Shown in pieces: positions 34,703 through 46,470 of a DNA stretch of 64,000 nucleotides. Both the position numbers and the translations under genes were made by a program. The stretch's first letter is position 1, and every line of letters begins with the position of its first letter. Source of the DNA: Diphasiastrum complanatum (taxonomy: Eukaryota; Streptophyta; Lycopodiopsida; Lycopodiales; Lycopodiaceae); assembly GCA_029204225.1 (NCBI GenBank), contig CM055110.1, forward strand, positions 3,382,875 through 3,446,874. The letters are read 5' to 3'. The notes below the pieces were generated by a model. The model saw only the letters and a list, made by a program, of their open reading frames with translations, was not told where the DNA came from and searched no databases.

Positions 34703-35197
34703 TATATAGTCCTCAACACAGGATTCTAGTCTAAGCATACCATACAAAGCAACCACACATGGGAAGCGGTGGAGGTTAAACCAACCCAACCAAATCTAGA
34801 TCGTACGGATCTAGCCCCCAAGCTATGGATCAATCAGATTCATGGAAAGAGGAGTCACACTAGCAGCATATAGCTACTCATCACAAATCAAGCATACACT
34901 AGTGAGAGCCCAGCAAGTATACTTATACCCTCCAAGGCCCATGCACCACTAGTAGTGCACTGTGACACCTCACTGGACACCTCTGCAACCTATCTGGGCC
35001 ACGTCATCCAGTTTCCTAATGACTCACTGATAGACCCATACCAACTCCACCACCATGTATTTAGGCCTACAACCATTAATTATGACCATGTACACATAAG
35101 GGCCCCAATTCCCTTATAGTCACAATTAACTTACGGGTTGTTGGTCTACCGGTCCCTAGCATGGACACGCTACCCGAGACCAGTCATGGGCATGACA
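34703..35197 (-). repeat. 3' LTR of chromovirus G2
   Basis: About 495 bp. On the minus strand it starts TGTCATGCCCATGAC at 35,197, next to a polypurine tract (minus 35,210-35,198, AAGGGAGGAAGAA). An inverted copy lies at 46,098-46,470. The left edge is placed where copia gag is interrupted; the flanking GTCA is shared with the other junction. Confidence 0.8.
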
Positions 35198-35214
35198 TTC
35201 TTCCTCCCTTATTC

Positions 35215-35385
35215 AAGTTCTATCCTCAGAACTTAAAACTGGGAAAGTTCCTCCTTAAGCTTCCTTCATGTTCCCAAGAATTGTCATTGTCCTAACATCC
35301 CCTCCATCGAACCAGATGCTCGGTAACTGTACGATTTCTCAATCATTTAGTTCTTGTATCCAAGATCTTTTCAGGTTCAAGACGA
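35215..35385 (-). pseudogene. G2 chromodomain
   Basis: Directly after the integrase C-terminus: EPEKILDTRTK, stop, then VTEHLVRWRG, stop, DNDNSWEHEG. The Trp-based pattern and position at the end of pol match the chromodomain of plant chromoviruses, which in the family helps target chromatin. Two in-frame stops. Confidence 0.75.
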
Positions 35386-36545
35386 GATACACCCAATGAT
35401 TCAACCAAAAAGTCCAACTGATCTCTAGATCCAATATGTTCTCCTTCACGTAGACTCTTTTTGAGACGACTAACGTGAAATACGGGATGCACTTGCGATC
35501 CATCCGGCAGTTCCAATTGGTAAGCTAAGGATCCGATCTTTTCCAAGATCTTAAACGGCCCTCTATACCTAGGGGACAACTTATAATGCTTGCCGATACG
35601 CATTACACTTGAATCCTTCGGGATTCTCAAATATACCCAATCTCCCACTTGGAAGTCTCTCGGTGATCTTTTCATATTTGCATAATGTATGTCCCTATCC
35701 TGGGCACTCTGGACATTTTCATGTGCAATCCGTAGCATTTCTTGCATATCGTGTAGGAAATCGGCTACTTTTTGAAACTTGATCGTCCGAGTCTCAACCG
35801 CAATGGGTGACTTAGGCTCAAAACCGTACATAAGCATAAACGGGCTAGAACTGGTAGCCGAATGCTTACTACTATTTTAGGCAAACTCAATCAATGGAAG
35901 GTACTTTTCCCAATCATATTGTCTTCTGGAAACATATGCTCAATGCATTTGTTCCATCGTCTGATTTGTTCTTTTCGTTTGTCCATCCGTCTCAGGATGA
36001 TCAGAAGAACCCAAGCTCAGTGTCGTCTCTAGTTTAGCGAATACGGCCGACCAAAAGTGATTGGTGAAATTTGGATTGCGATTGCTCACAATATCACTTG
36101 GTAATCTGTAAAGCCTAAACAGACGCTCTACAAATATCTGAGCTAAATCAGAAGCCTTTGCGGTGGTCTTTACCAGAATAAACATAGCCAATTTGGTAAG
36201 ACGGTCGACCACAACCCAAATTGCATCATGCTGTTTATTCGTCCACGGTAACCCAACCACGAAATCCATGGAAATACTATACCATCTCTAATTAGGGATG
36301 TCCAATGGATGCAACAAACCGCCTGCCTTATGGTGTTCAGCTTTATTCAACTGGCATTGGTCACCCTTGACCACATAAGATTCTACAAAGGGCTTGAGTT
36401 TTGGCCAATAAAAACTCCTTCGTACCAAATCCAATGTACGATGTATGCCGGGATGTCCTGCGCATGGTGAGTCATGACATTCATAAAGAATTTTATTCTT
36501 AACAACATCCACATCAAGCACACAAACTTTCTCTTTCCTGAACAA
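35380..36545 (-). pseudogene. G2 integrase
   Basis: Zinc module 36,545-36,288 with two His (ECHDSPCAGHPGIHRT) but a Cys to Gly change (GDQC). Core 36,269-35,940: the first Asp is present in MDFVVGLPW, the second is Asn (IVSNRNP), the Glu is Lys (DGQTKRTNQT). The C-terminal domain (35,837-35,380) has RGPFKILEKIGSLAYQLELP and HPVFHVSRLKK, typical of chromoviruses. Both lost catalytic residues are explained by G to A changes. Confidence 0.85.
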
Positions 36546-36768
36546 AAGTCCATAATGATAGAGAAGTCATCAATACCCTTTATATCCTTCCCCCCAGACT
36601 GATCACCATGATCATCAGTCCCGCTTGATGAAACTGCTAGAACCCTATTCCAGATTGGTCCAAAATGTGGATCTTTTCCATAAAGACCTCTCAGGAAGAG
36701 ATAAAAGTCCTAACTGATCTCAGTGAAGGAAAGTTCGTTCACTTCACCAATTCAACTAAGTGCATCAG

Positions 36769-37353
36769 CTATCTGATTAGATGAGCCCCTGATATACGGC
36801 ACTTCAAAGTCAAATTCTTGCATGAGTTCTGCCCATCTGGCCTTACCACCTCCAAATCATTCTGATTACAAAAATACTTTAAAGGTTGATGATCCGTATT
36901 AACCACAAATTTATTACCGTATAGGTAATGCCTCCATGATTTCAAAGCATGGATCACAACAAAAAGCTCTTTTTCCTGTGTGGTGTACCTGACCTGTGCA
37001 TCGGTTAGTTTCTTACTTTCAAAGACAACGGGCTGACCCTCCTGTAAGAGAACAACTCCAATAGCCATATCACTCGCGTCAGTGTTAATGACAAATGACA
37101 AATCTGGATCCGCTATCCTCAAAACTGGAGCTGAGGCAATTAGAAGCTTGAGTTTGTGAAAACTCTCATCTAACAATCTGATAGGATGACTTGGCCTACC
37201 TTTGCGACTTTTCACTCCTTTCAACATATTGTTGAGAGGTGCAACAATCTTCGAGTACTCCTCTGCAAATATACGGAAAAACACAGTGAAACCTAAGAAT
37301 GGCTTCAGTTCACGCACTATTTTAGGAATTGGCCATTCCACTACCGTCTTCAC
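36769..37353 (-). pseudogene. G2 RT connection and RNase H
   Basis: FLGFTVFFRIFAEEYSKIVAPL, then RNase H with NTDASDMAIG, FESKKLTDAQ, TTQEKELFVVIHALKSW and NTDHQPLKYF. The catalytic acidic residues appear to be kept. The open frame ends at 36,769 within the RNase H tail. Confidence 0.85.
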
Positions 37354-38357
37354 CTTTTCTCGTCAATCTTGATCCCAAAGGAGGTGATCTTATGACCTAG
37401 GTAAAGAAGTTCCTTCTTAAAGAATTCGCACTTTGATTCTTTCACATAAAGCTTCTCTTGTCTTAAGATACGTAAGACAGTACGGAGATGCTTAGCATGC
37501 TCTTTGAGTGTTCTACTATAGATTAAAATATCGCCCAAAAACACTACTACGAACTTCCCCAAATATGGAAGTAGCTGGAGCATTTGTCAAACCAAAGGGC
37601 AATACAAGAAACTCGTAGTGGCCAAACCTGGTCCTAAAACCGGTCTTAGATACATCGTTCGGATGTATCCTAATCTGATGGTATCATGTGCGTAGATCAT
37701 TTTTTGTGAAGTATTTAGCTCCATTTAATTGCTCTATGAGATCGTCCATCCTGGGCAACGGGTATTTATTTCTAACTGTTAGTTTGTTCAGACCCTTGTA
37801 ATCTACACACAGCCGAAAACTCCCATCTTTCTTACTCTTAAGAAGGATAGGTGCTCCCCATGAAGATTTACTAGGTCTTATGTGTCCCATCCTGAGATAC
37901 TCCTCGATCTGCCCAACCACTTCCTCCTCTTCCTTCTGACTAAACTGATATGGGTGTCTGAAGATAGGACGGCTATCGCCAAAAGATCTACCTTATGATC
38001 TACCGACCGAGCGGGTGGTAGTCCATAAGGTAGCTGCTTCAAAGAAACTTTATTAAACTCTTGCTTTAAATCTTGCAAAAGTTGTTGTTCCTTATGCAAA
38101 TTTTCGGTGTTAAAGCATGAAAACACATTCAAATCACCAACATCACAATGCATACGAGATTTCAAAAGCAAGTGAAAGAGTTCATACTCATAATCATGAA
38201 GTTTCTCAATTAATTCAGCCGAGAAAATTATCGGCGATGGAAGTACATCAGTCTCTCTAGAAATAGAGAAAATCTGATCAAACTTATCTTTAAATACCAT
38301 AGAATGATTTTTAAAATCTATCTCTAAAGAGTCTAATTTGCCAAAAAAACCATTCAT
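37350..38357 (-). pseudogene. G2 protease tail and reverse transcriptase
   Basis: Protease end with VILGYEW-like motif at about 38,370-38,340, then the linker ending [13 protein letters not shown] (about 38,020). RT follows: [25 protein letters not shown] (37,870-37,790) and [10 protein letters not shown]. After a frame change near 37,680 comes the catalytic region [13 protein letters not shown] (about 37,550), where FLGD replaces FLDD: a catalytic Asp is Gly. Further frame changes at 37,583 and 37,350. Confidence 0.85.
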
Positions 38358-38420
38358 AGCCCAAAATCACATCAGTTTGGTCTAGATTCATGACATGGAA
38401 ATCCAATGGCTCAACATAGT

Positions 38421-39690
38421 CCTACATTCGAAGCTCTAAGTTCAAATTTTTAACTATTCGTTTCTGGAGATTAAAAGCTGTTTTTCACAAGTTTTCTTGT
38501 AGGAAGCACAAAGCCCAAATTATCTACTGTTTTTTGCAGGTCACTTTGCTTTGCCAGCGATTTATAGTTGCTATAGCATTCATTTACTTGTTTACAACAT
38601 AAGCAAAGGTTTAAAAACAAGATTTGCAGCGTTTTGCCTTCACTATGCCTGAAAAACAGAGATTATGCTGCCAAAATTTCCACAGAAACTGATTTTTGTA
38701 GGTTACAATGACTATTTTATCATATAGCACTTGTACTTGAACCAAACCATTGACGTTGATGATTGTATAGCTGCCACTCTTAGATATAAGCTTAAAAGTC
38801 TGGAATTCATCCAAATAGGTGGAGTAGGCTACTCGAATCAAGCTCTTGCTCTGCTGGTCATGGAAGTGAGTCAGATCAAATCCAAGGGTTGTGAGGATAT
38901 TCTTGGCCAGGATGAGCTACTCAGCGTAATTCTTGATACAAATCATAAAAATGTCTCCTAAATAAGGCCTAGGGGGTTTACGGCAATGCAGAGAGAGTGA
39001 GGAATCACAGGAGGCCATAATAGCAGTGATTTTAGATTGCTCTGGTAAGTTTGAAAATTTTGAAAAATTTTGGCATGAACTCGAGAGCAAGAATCTAAAA
39101 TGAATTCGTGGAGAGAAGGGTGGAGGTCTATATATAGACTTTTGTTGGCAGGTTTTGCAACTCTACTCAAAAATCGTCCTCAATGTCCACGATCTGGTAA
39201 TGATGGTTGCAAATTTTGAGGCAACATTTTAAGGGTTGGCGAATTCTTGTAAGTGATTTTTTATGCCAAAATAGAAAAAATGTCTGACAATGCAAAAATT
39301 TGTCTGATCAGAATTTGCGGATATCATAGAGAAATCGTGGGGATTATTTTAAGCTTCAGCAAATTGTCTGCGAATTCTGATAGTGGATATCTGATGAAAA
39401 AAACTAACTTCTTCTATTTCTAGAAAGTTTGTCTCAGAAACAGAATTCATGGAGGCAAAAAATGAACCATGCACTGTAAAATGGTGTGAGACAAATCTTC
39501 TGAAACTAATGGCTTTTGTGATTTTCTCAGAGAAGACTGTTTGTATCTTTGATCTGATAGTATCTTGATGGTTTGAACAAGAAAGCACAACCAAAAATTT
39601 GTCGAAATGACAGATAGGCAATAAAGAAAAATAAAGAAGAACAGTAGGAAAGAAAATAACTAATACATATCAAGATAAAAACAGGGTTTA
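38421..39690. other. Unassigned sequence between two gypsy fragments
   Basis: No recognisable domain. A palindromic GTCTATATATAGAC-like box at about 39,128-39,140 could be an LTR or leader promoter. One breakpoint of the inferred inversion should lie here or just to its right. Confidence 0.4.
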
Positions 39691-40466
39691 TTGTACTTTC
39701 TCAGTCTGCTCCCATTGACCATAGTGTCGAGGATATCGCCTTGAAGGGTTGGAGTTGTACATATCCAGAGGCAAAGATTTTTTTAATGTTGTAAGGACCT
39801 TGGCCAGTAAATTTTAGTTTGCCTTTGAAGGCTTTGGCCATGCCTGAGTGCATCCCACGTGTTTTTTTCTTATCACTTGTATCTACCATTGACGGTTTCA
39901 TCTTTGGTTTCTTGGCAGGTACTAGCTTCTGGGAGATCTGTATCCTCCATTTTGCTTCTGGGCATTTTCGTAGTTCTTCTCTCAGTTGAAGTTCCAATCT
40001 TGTCGATGCTTTTTCCTTGATGAGAAGAGGAAGATCTTCGATCGGTAGGTTGCACAAATCTTGGTTAACATTCTTCAAAAAAATGGACTCGTCAACACAT
40101 TGGTTGTAGGAATAGATTTGGATGGATGGTTTGGTGACGATAGGAAAACATGATGAAGGCTTGGTGGAAGGGTGAAGGAACTGATAGCTCTATAGTTGCA
40201 GCCTTGGATGCTTGCAATGTCGAGCTTTGGCCACCACTTACTTGGTGAGGTGCTCACTTTGTCCTGCAGGCTCACTGTTGTCTTCATCATTTTGCTTTTC
40301 TGCAGCTCCTTCTTTTGATCCATTACTTTTGGATCTCTTCGGGCTTCATAGGAGAAGATTCAACCATCATTGTTCCAAAGAGTTTCTTTTTATCAAAATC
40401 GATCTAACTCATTTGTTGCTTAAGTTTCATCCTTTTCTCCTCAGCTTCTTTGCTTGATTTCTTTTT
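39691..40466 (-). mobile_element. Gypsy integrase C-terminal remnant with Lys-rich ORF
   Basis: Minus strand. The open frame 40,078-39,701 contains KLKFTGQGPYNIKKIF, closely matching the integrase C-terminus of G1 (KLKFTGEGPYKVKK at about 16,845). A frame-shifted end near 39,710 resembles the VNGSRLRKY terminus of that domain. Upstream (40,460-40,220) is a Lys/Glu-rich stretch. The fragment is interrupted at 40,466 by a deleted LTR element, and its Lys-rich part continues at 42,824. Confidence 0.65.
40462..40466. repeat. Target-site duplication TTTTT (left)
   Basis: Matches TTTTT at 42,819-42,823. Low complexity, so weaker evidence than the other TSDs. Confidence 0.7.
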
Positions 40467-40975
40467 TGTTGGAGGGTTTGCGGATCCCAAGACAACCATA
40501 ACCCTAGTTAATAAGTGAGAGGGATTTGGCACCCTGTGTGTGTAAGTCCAACCCGATGATCACATAGTTATTTGATTAGTTACAAGTCAATATAAGGACT
40601 TTAGGCCTTTTTTGCGAGACTTTCAATGTTGCAGGGCCTAAATGTCAAGTTAGTGAATAAAGTTGGGTTTCCTTCCAATTTGGATGATTCCCATTCTTTT
40701 TAAAATTTGAATAATTTGGGAGGCAGAAATGGACCAATAGGATTCAGAGGCCAGGGTCCTCCTCTCTATTATAAAAAGGGACCAACTCGAATTCCTACAC
40801 ATGTTCCATCTTTTCTTCAATACAAGCTCATTGGTTCTCTTGTGAAGTGGATGTGGAATGTCCTTGCTCTTCTTCTTTCCTCCTCCATCTCTTATGTTTT
40901 CTTTGGATTTATCAATTGTTGGATTTGTTAGTTGTTGGAATTTATCTTTATTATACTTTTTGTGAGAGAGACGAG

Positions 40976-40978
<3 letters not shown>

Positions 40979-41069
<91 letters not shown>
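40979..41069. repeat. (GA)n expansion in LTR of G1d
   Basis: 91 bp of GA where G1 LTRs and the other G1d LTR (about 42,570-42,598) have only a short GA-rich run. The expansion happened after the LTRs were made. Confidence 0.95.
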
Positions 41070-41072
<3 letters not shown>

Positions 41073-41241
41073 AAGTTTTTACTTCACTTAAGTAGTGTTA
41101 GTGGATCGTAGTGTTAATGGTTAGCTTGCATTTAGGCATCTTGGTCTTGGCATGCTAGGGTTAGCTTTGCATTATGGATGTGATTTGTGATAGTTATGGC
41201 CAAAAACATTCAAAAAATGAGTGGTGACTGTATTTTTTGTT

Positions 41242-41835
41242 TTTTAATTTTTTGCTTCTTTTTTATTCAATTTTTGACCATTTTCTATTACCTATAGTTC
41301 AATCTAAATAATTAGGATTGTAGAGCATTGAAAGGGCTTTCTTTCCATTTAGTTTTTTTTTAATTCCATTCAGTATTGGGCAAGTTACAAATTTTTGAAA
41401 TTGGCAACAAAATTCTATAAATTTGTCAAAAACCAGAAATTCTGTTTGTTAATTTTTTGCTTCTTTTTTATTCAAATTCCGTCCTATTTTCTATTCTTTG
41501 TAATTCAATCTGAATAAATAGCATTGTAGAGCATTTAAAGGGCTTTCTTCCATATAATTTTTTTTGGATTCCGCTCAACATTGGGCAAGTTACAAATTTT
41601 TGAAGTTGGCCACAAAATTTTGTAAACTTGTCAAAAACCAGAAACTTCCAGATTTTTGTATTTTTTTTTGCCCTGTTTGATTCAATTTTCGCCCTACCTT
41701 CTATTCTCAATAATTCATCTGAATAGCTACAACTGCAGAGCATTGAAAGGGCTTTTTGGAAATATAATTTTTTTCTTATTTCAGTAAGTATTTTGAGGAA
41801 GTTACAAATTTTTGAAAATGTCAAAAAAAAGAAAT
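41242..41835. repeat. Three direct repeats of about 200 bp in G1d
   Basis: Copies begin near 41,242, 41,448 and 41,659. Each contains a poly-T start, ATTCAATTTTCGCCCTA-like and CATTGAAAGGGCTTT-like blocks, AAGTTACAAATTTTTGAA and CAAAAACCAGAAA. The copies differ by substitutions and small indels. Confidence 0.85.
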
Positions 41836-42072
41836 TCTGTGATCTTGTCATTAGCTTCAACAATGTCATTGCTAGCAGGTGCACCTATCTACAAGGATCA
41901 ACATCAACAAGCATTATCTTGGGATCTTTTTTTGGATGGTGTCGACTACCCATTTGGCAATGAACAAGGTTATCATGAATGGCCACCGGACCCATATGGC
42001 TATTATTGAAATTTTGCATTCAAGCTTCGAGGCAGGTGTCGTGGGACCGCCACCAGTTTTGGTGGGGGATAC

Positions 42073-42818
42073 AGTTGGAGGGTTTGCGGATCCCAAGGCA
42101 AACCTAACCCTAGTTAATAAGTGAGAAGGATTAGGCACCCTGCGTGTGTAAGTTCAATCCGATGATCACATAGTTATTTGATTAGTTACAACTCAATAAA
42201 AGAACTTTAGACCTTTTTTGCGGGACTTTTAATGTTGCAGGGCCTAAATGTCAAGTTAGTGAATAAAGTTGGGTTCCCCTCCAATTTGGATGGTTCTCAC
42301 TCTTTTTTGAATTTGAATAATTAGGGAGGCAAAAATGGACTAATAGGATTCAGAGGCCAGGGTCCTCCTCTCTATTATAAAAAGGGACCAACTCGAGTTC
42401 TTACACATGTTCATTTCCTCATTTCAATAAAGCAGATTGGTTCTCTTGTGAAATGAATTGATGAATGTCCCTGCTCTCTATTACTTTTCCTCCATCTCTC
42501 ATGCTTATTTGTGTTTTGCTATTTGTTGGATCTGATTGTTATTGAGAATGCATGTTATTATACTTTTTATGAGAGAGAAAGGGAAAGAGAGAAAGAGTAA
42601 GCTATCTTTGTTGGGGATCTAGTGTTAGTGGATGTAGTGTTAATGCTTAGGATTAATGAATGTTAGAGCTATATGTGAATCTTCCATTCATGCTGAAATC
42701 TGAACTATACTATCGCTCTCATGGGAACGAATCTACGCGTGACAACTAACTTCATCTCTTTGATACTAGATTGATTAGATCTTGGATTGAGCTTAGGCAA
42801 GGAAATAAACCCACTACA
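42073..42818 (+). repeat. 3' LTR of G1d
   Basis: 746 bp, begins AGTTGGAGGG (first base changed from T), ends CCACTACA before TTTTT. TATA box at 42,376-42,383. Confidence 0.88.
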
Positions 42819-43614
42819 TTTTTGCTGCTTCGCCTGCTTTCTTAGATCTTTTTTTCTAGCTGACCAACCCATGTAGGTAGTAGTTGGTCTCTGTAGGACA
42901 TTTGCAATGATCCTTTACCTGCTTCAGTAAAACTATCAGGATTTGAAAAAATTGGAGATTTTTCATATAAACAATGGTACGATGGCAAACAGACAGATGG
43001 AAGGTAGGGTGGTGGTGGTGGCGACAACGGTAGATGGTGTGGGCTATAGGCATGAGAATTGATGCAGATGTATGGCAAGAGGTTGGTTGAAGAAGGAGGC
43101 TAATTTTCCAATGCTTGTGCTTCCATCTTTTGAAGGATGTTTGTCATGACTAGAGTACTTATTCTAATTGAGTCTTTTTGGATTGCCTGTCTGCTTTCTT
43201 AGCCTTGTTGTTATCGTCTTTGGTTTTGTGACCTTGGCTGTCAATTTGCTAATGTTGTTACTGGCAATGTAACTGCTCCTAGTGAATGCTTGCAAATCCA
43301 CTATCTCTCCCTCCCCCCCATCCCCAAATTTGTTGGTGGGGATGTTGTTGCTGGTATCCGGCATGCTCAAGGTTGGATTGGCATTTGGAATACATAGTTG
43401 AAACACGTCGAACATGCGACTGGACTAAAGATTGAACAATTTTAACTAAATTTGTTTTGATCTTGTTGTAGATGACTCGAAGATGATATCTATGAAAGAC
43501 AAGAATCAACTCTGAAATGACATGGATTTCTGAAAGCTGTAGTATGCTCAAAGATCCTAAACTTTGTACAAGGTGATCTTAAGATGGATAGATGAATGAA
43601 AATGTGTTCTTTTC
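42819..43614. other. Continuation of the host fragment, then unassigned
   Basis: Right TSD, then minus-strand Lys-rich coding-like sequence continuous with 40,460-40,220. Frames at 42,842-43,078 and 43,164-43,551 have no motif. The border with copia RT is at about 43,615. Confidence 0.4.
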
Positions 43615-44721
43615 TCCCAGATCCATTATCTCGAAATGTTTCGAGATGTCTGCCTTTACTTCAGCAATTAGCTGCTCACTCCTGCAAAGTATCAGAGTGT
43701 TGTCCACATATATAGGCATTATGATGATTTGCCCATCTGTAACTCTGACATATCCATTAGAATCATCCAACAGAGGCTTGAATCCTAATGATTTCAAGGC
43801 TTGATCTTTTTTCTTGTACCATTGTCAGGCTGATTGTTTCAGACCGTAGATACTTTTGTGCATTCTGCATGCATAGTCAAGAAGTGAATTCAAGACATAT
43901 CCTGGGGGTTGATCCATGTAGACCTCTTCGTCTAATTCGCCATGCAAGGAGGCTGTCTTCTCATCCACAATGTGGATCCTGAGGTCATAAGCTGTTGCGT
44001 ATGCAAATAACAGACGTAGGGATGAATGTTTGACAACAGGAGAGAAGGTTTCAGAGTAGTCAATACCATATCTCTGAGAGAAACCTTTTGCTATCAGTCT
44101 TGTCTTGTATTTCATGATGTTTCCATATGGTCTGTATTTGAGCTTGAAAATCCATTCTCATTTGACAATCTTGCACTTATGTGGTAATGGCTCCAACGTC
44201 CATACTTGGTTCTTCCTCATGGACTCCATCTCTTCATTCATGGCTTGGATCCATCCGTCCTTCTCTAGATTGTCAATCGCTTCCTCGAAAGTCTGTGGTT
44301 CACCATTGAATTTGCAGAACTCTTCTGATGTGGAAGCTGAGCTGCCTGACACATATCTTGCTGGAGCTCTTCGTAGTCTTGTCAACCTTCTGGGAGATCC
44401 TCTTGGAACAACTATGCCTTTATCTTTTTCTACTTTGTTCGGTCTAGAACCATCTTAATTTACAGGAACTGTGGCGGCATGTTGCCTCTCGAATCTTTCT
44501 TCATCAGATTCGTTGCTCAAATGGGAGATGACTCAAAAATCTTCATTTTCATGTTCGTCCTCTGCTCCCTCTGTCATTGGTGGCAGGTCATAGTACTGTC
44601 TCTCCAAAACTTCGTAGCTGACAAAATCATCATTGGCCATTGTCCTGCTCTCATCGAATTTGACATCTCTCACTATTTTCACAATGTTCAAGTCTGGCAT
44701 GTAGACTCTGTAGTATGACAA
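43615..44721 (-). pseudogene. C2 linker and reverse transcriptase
   Basis: Linker and RT start EEAIDNLEKDGWIQAMNEEMESM (about 44,290-44,225), RT core KYKTRLIAKGFSQRYGIDYSETFSPV (44,115-44,040), VDEKTASLHGELDEEVYMD and HKSIYGLKQSA. After a stop (about 43,826) comes the catalytic region MPIYVDNTLILCRS (about 43,710), where YVDN replaces YVDD. The sequence ends at FEIMDLGE, then diverges. Confidence 0.85.
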
Positions 44722-44735
44722 ATTGTTTTCATAAC

Positions 44736-45485
44736 CTACCAGAAATCTCTGCTCGGCTTTCTCATCAGCTTCTTTCGAAGCTTATCAGGAATATGTGCAT
44801 AAGCTGCACAGCGAAAGATTCTAACGTGGTGAGATAGATTGGGCTTTCTACCCAACCATAGCTCATGTGGTGTCGTGCGAGAGACACCAAACTGGCCTAT
44901 TCTATTCTGAATGTATGCGGCTATAACTACTGCTTCAGCCCATAGTGCTCTTGGAGCTTTCGAGTAGGCCATCATGCATCTGGCTGCTTCCATCAGAGTC
45001 CTGTTTTTTCGTTCAGCAACACCATTGTGTTGCGGTGTGTAGGATGCAGTTCTTCTGTGAATGATGCCACAATCATTACAGAAGTCAATGAAGCGATTCG
45101 AGATGTATTCGCCACCTCGATATGTTTTGATCTGCTTCACTTTGCTGCCTGTACATCTCTCAGCCCAATTCACATATACTCTGAATTTATCAAGTGCTTC
45201 AGATTTATTCTGAATAAAATACGCTCTGGCAAATTTGCTATAATCATCAATGAAGGCTATATAATATTTTGAACCTCCTACTGAGATCACGTTGAATGGT
45301 CCACAAATGTCAGAATGCACTAGCTCCAAAATCTTAGTCGTTCTATAGGAGTCTTTGACGAATGGTGTGCGTGACATCTTGCCCTTCAAACATGCATCAC
45401 AGGTGGTCGAACTGGTTGTATTTGAGATGATGACCCCTGTTATTGCTCCATGATGGCTTGCTTGGTAAAGTGCCATTGAGTTCAT
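44736..45485 (-). pseudogene. C2 integrase
   Basis: Zinc module end CDACLKGKMSR. Catalytic core: first Asp in LELVHSDICGPF, FIDDYSKFARAYF, then IKTYRGGEYIS where the family has Asp before Arg-Gly-Gly-Glu: the second catalytic Asp is Tyr. The Glu is in PQHNGVAERKNRT. The C-terminal part with LWAEAVVIAAYIQNR and ELWLGRKPNLSHHVRIF is open over 249 codons, the best-kept copia frame in the window. The region 45,486-45,698 between it and protease has stops. Confidence 0.88.
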
Positions 45486-45698
45486 GTGGCAGAGTCTATT
45501 ATGCCACAGAGTGTCTGCCTAGTCATCATGAGTCTGATACACCCGATCTGCAAGTAGACATACCTTCAAATGGTATAGGTTTCCTTTCCTTCTGCCTTGG
45601 CAATCAAAGTGCTGGTACTGCATCAATCACATTGCATGCTTCGTCAAAAATGTCACACGCATCCCTGCATCTACTATTCTTGCTACAGAGAGCAAGTC

Positions 45699-46097
45699 CT
45701 ATTGCAAAGTAGGCACGAACAGAACATCTTCGAGTCGTCTATCTCTGTCGTTGGTGTTGAGCCATAGTGAACCAATACCGTTCACTTGATGTCTAGATCC
45801 ATCTCCAAGAACTATGAATCTTGAGAGATCTGCACTTCTGAAATCAGATATTATTCGTCTTGATGTCATGAAGTGTGAGGTGGCTCCTGAGTCTAGAATC
45901 ACCTCATGTGTGTCAAATGTTGATGCTGCACAAACGTCTTCACAGATATAGGCAGTCGAACAGTTTTCGTTCATTTTTTCTTCGCCCATTTTTGAGCTCT
46001 CACGCTCCTCGACATAGGATGAACTATTGCTATTCTCCTGTCTGTTCTGTGTTGATTTGTTTTTCGGGTTTTGGCGGCAATCCACGGCTGCATGACA
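45699..46097 (-). pseudogene. C2 gag end and protease
   Basis: Begins with CHAAVDC, the HX4C half of a zinc knuckle (46,094-46,075), then a Gln/Asn/Ser-rich linker. The copia protease follows with VILDSGATSHFM (about 45,902-45,867; active-site Asp-Ser-Gly intact) and DVLFVPTLQ near 45,699. This part of the frame has no stop. The ATG at 46,157 that opens the frame lies in the LTR and is not a real start. Confidence 0.85.
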
Positions 46098-46470
46098 TGT
46101 CATGCCCATGACTGGTCTCGGGTAGCGTGTCCACGCCAGGGACCGATAGACCAACAACCCGTAAGTTAATTGTGACTATAAGGGATTGGGACCCTTATGT
46201 GTACATGGTCATAATTAATGGTTGTAGGCCTAAACACATGGTGGTGGAGTTGGTCTGGTCTATCAGTGAGTCATTAGGGAACAAAATGACGTGGCCCAGA
46301 TAGGCTGTAGAGGTGTCCAATGAGGTGTCACAGTGCACTACTAGCTGTGCATGGGCCTTGGAGGGTATAAGTATACCTGCTGGGCTCTCACTAGTGTATG
46401 CTTGATTTGTGATGAGTAGCTACATGCTGCTGGTGTGACTCCTCTTTTCATGGCTCTGATTGATCCATGA
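46098..46470 (+). repeat. Inverted partial copy of the G2 LTR
   Basis: Starts TGTCATGCCCATGAC at 46,098 and matches the reverse complement of about 34,825-35,197. Its last roughly 120 bp are missing; the match stops at about 46,470 beside a plus-strand copia RT fragment. Confidence 0.88.

Larger units (their letters stand above)
35198..38420 (-). mobile_element. Chromovirus-type Ty3/gypsy element G2 (pol part)
   Basis: Minus strand, from the end of protease (about 38,420-38,340) through RT, RNase H, integrase and chromodomain to the polypurine tract and 3' LTR. Gag and 5' LTR are not on its right side. The corresponding LTR is found inverted at 46,098. Stops and frameshifts interrupt every domain. 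Confidence 0.88.
40467..42818 (+). mobile_element. Internally deleted relative of G1 (2.35 kb, element G1d)
   Basis: 5' LTR 40,467-about 41,115, lacking its last part and the primer site. Short internal region about 41,116-42,072. 3' LTR 42,073-42,818. Both LTRs are clearly related to those of G1 (TGTTGGAGGG start, CCAATAGG and TATAAAAAGG boxes, CTACA end). The left junction fuses LTR to the leader block TTAGCTTGCAT, also found at 10,245 in G1. The internal region has no gag or pol and consists mostly of three direct repeats of about 200 bp. It keeps the GTCGTGGGACCG block and polypurine tract next to the 3' LTR. It would depend on proteins of another element. Confidence 0.88.
43615..46097 (-). 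mobile_element. Copia C2, 3' part (zinc knuckle to RT)
   Basis: Minus-strand copia coding region, in order from 46,097: second half of a gag zinc knuckle, protease, integrase, linker, RT. It breaks off in RT just after the YVDN box. It lacks RNase H and 3' LTR. The start coincides exactly with the edge of an inverted G2 LTR copy (46,098). The target sequence and reading frame continue those of the copia gag at 33,922-34,702. Confidence 0.85.
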
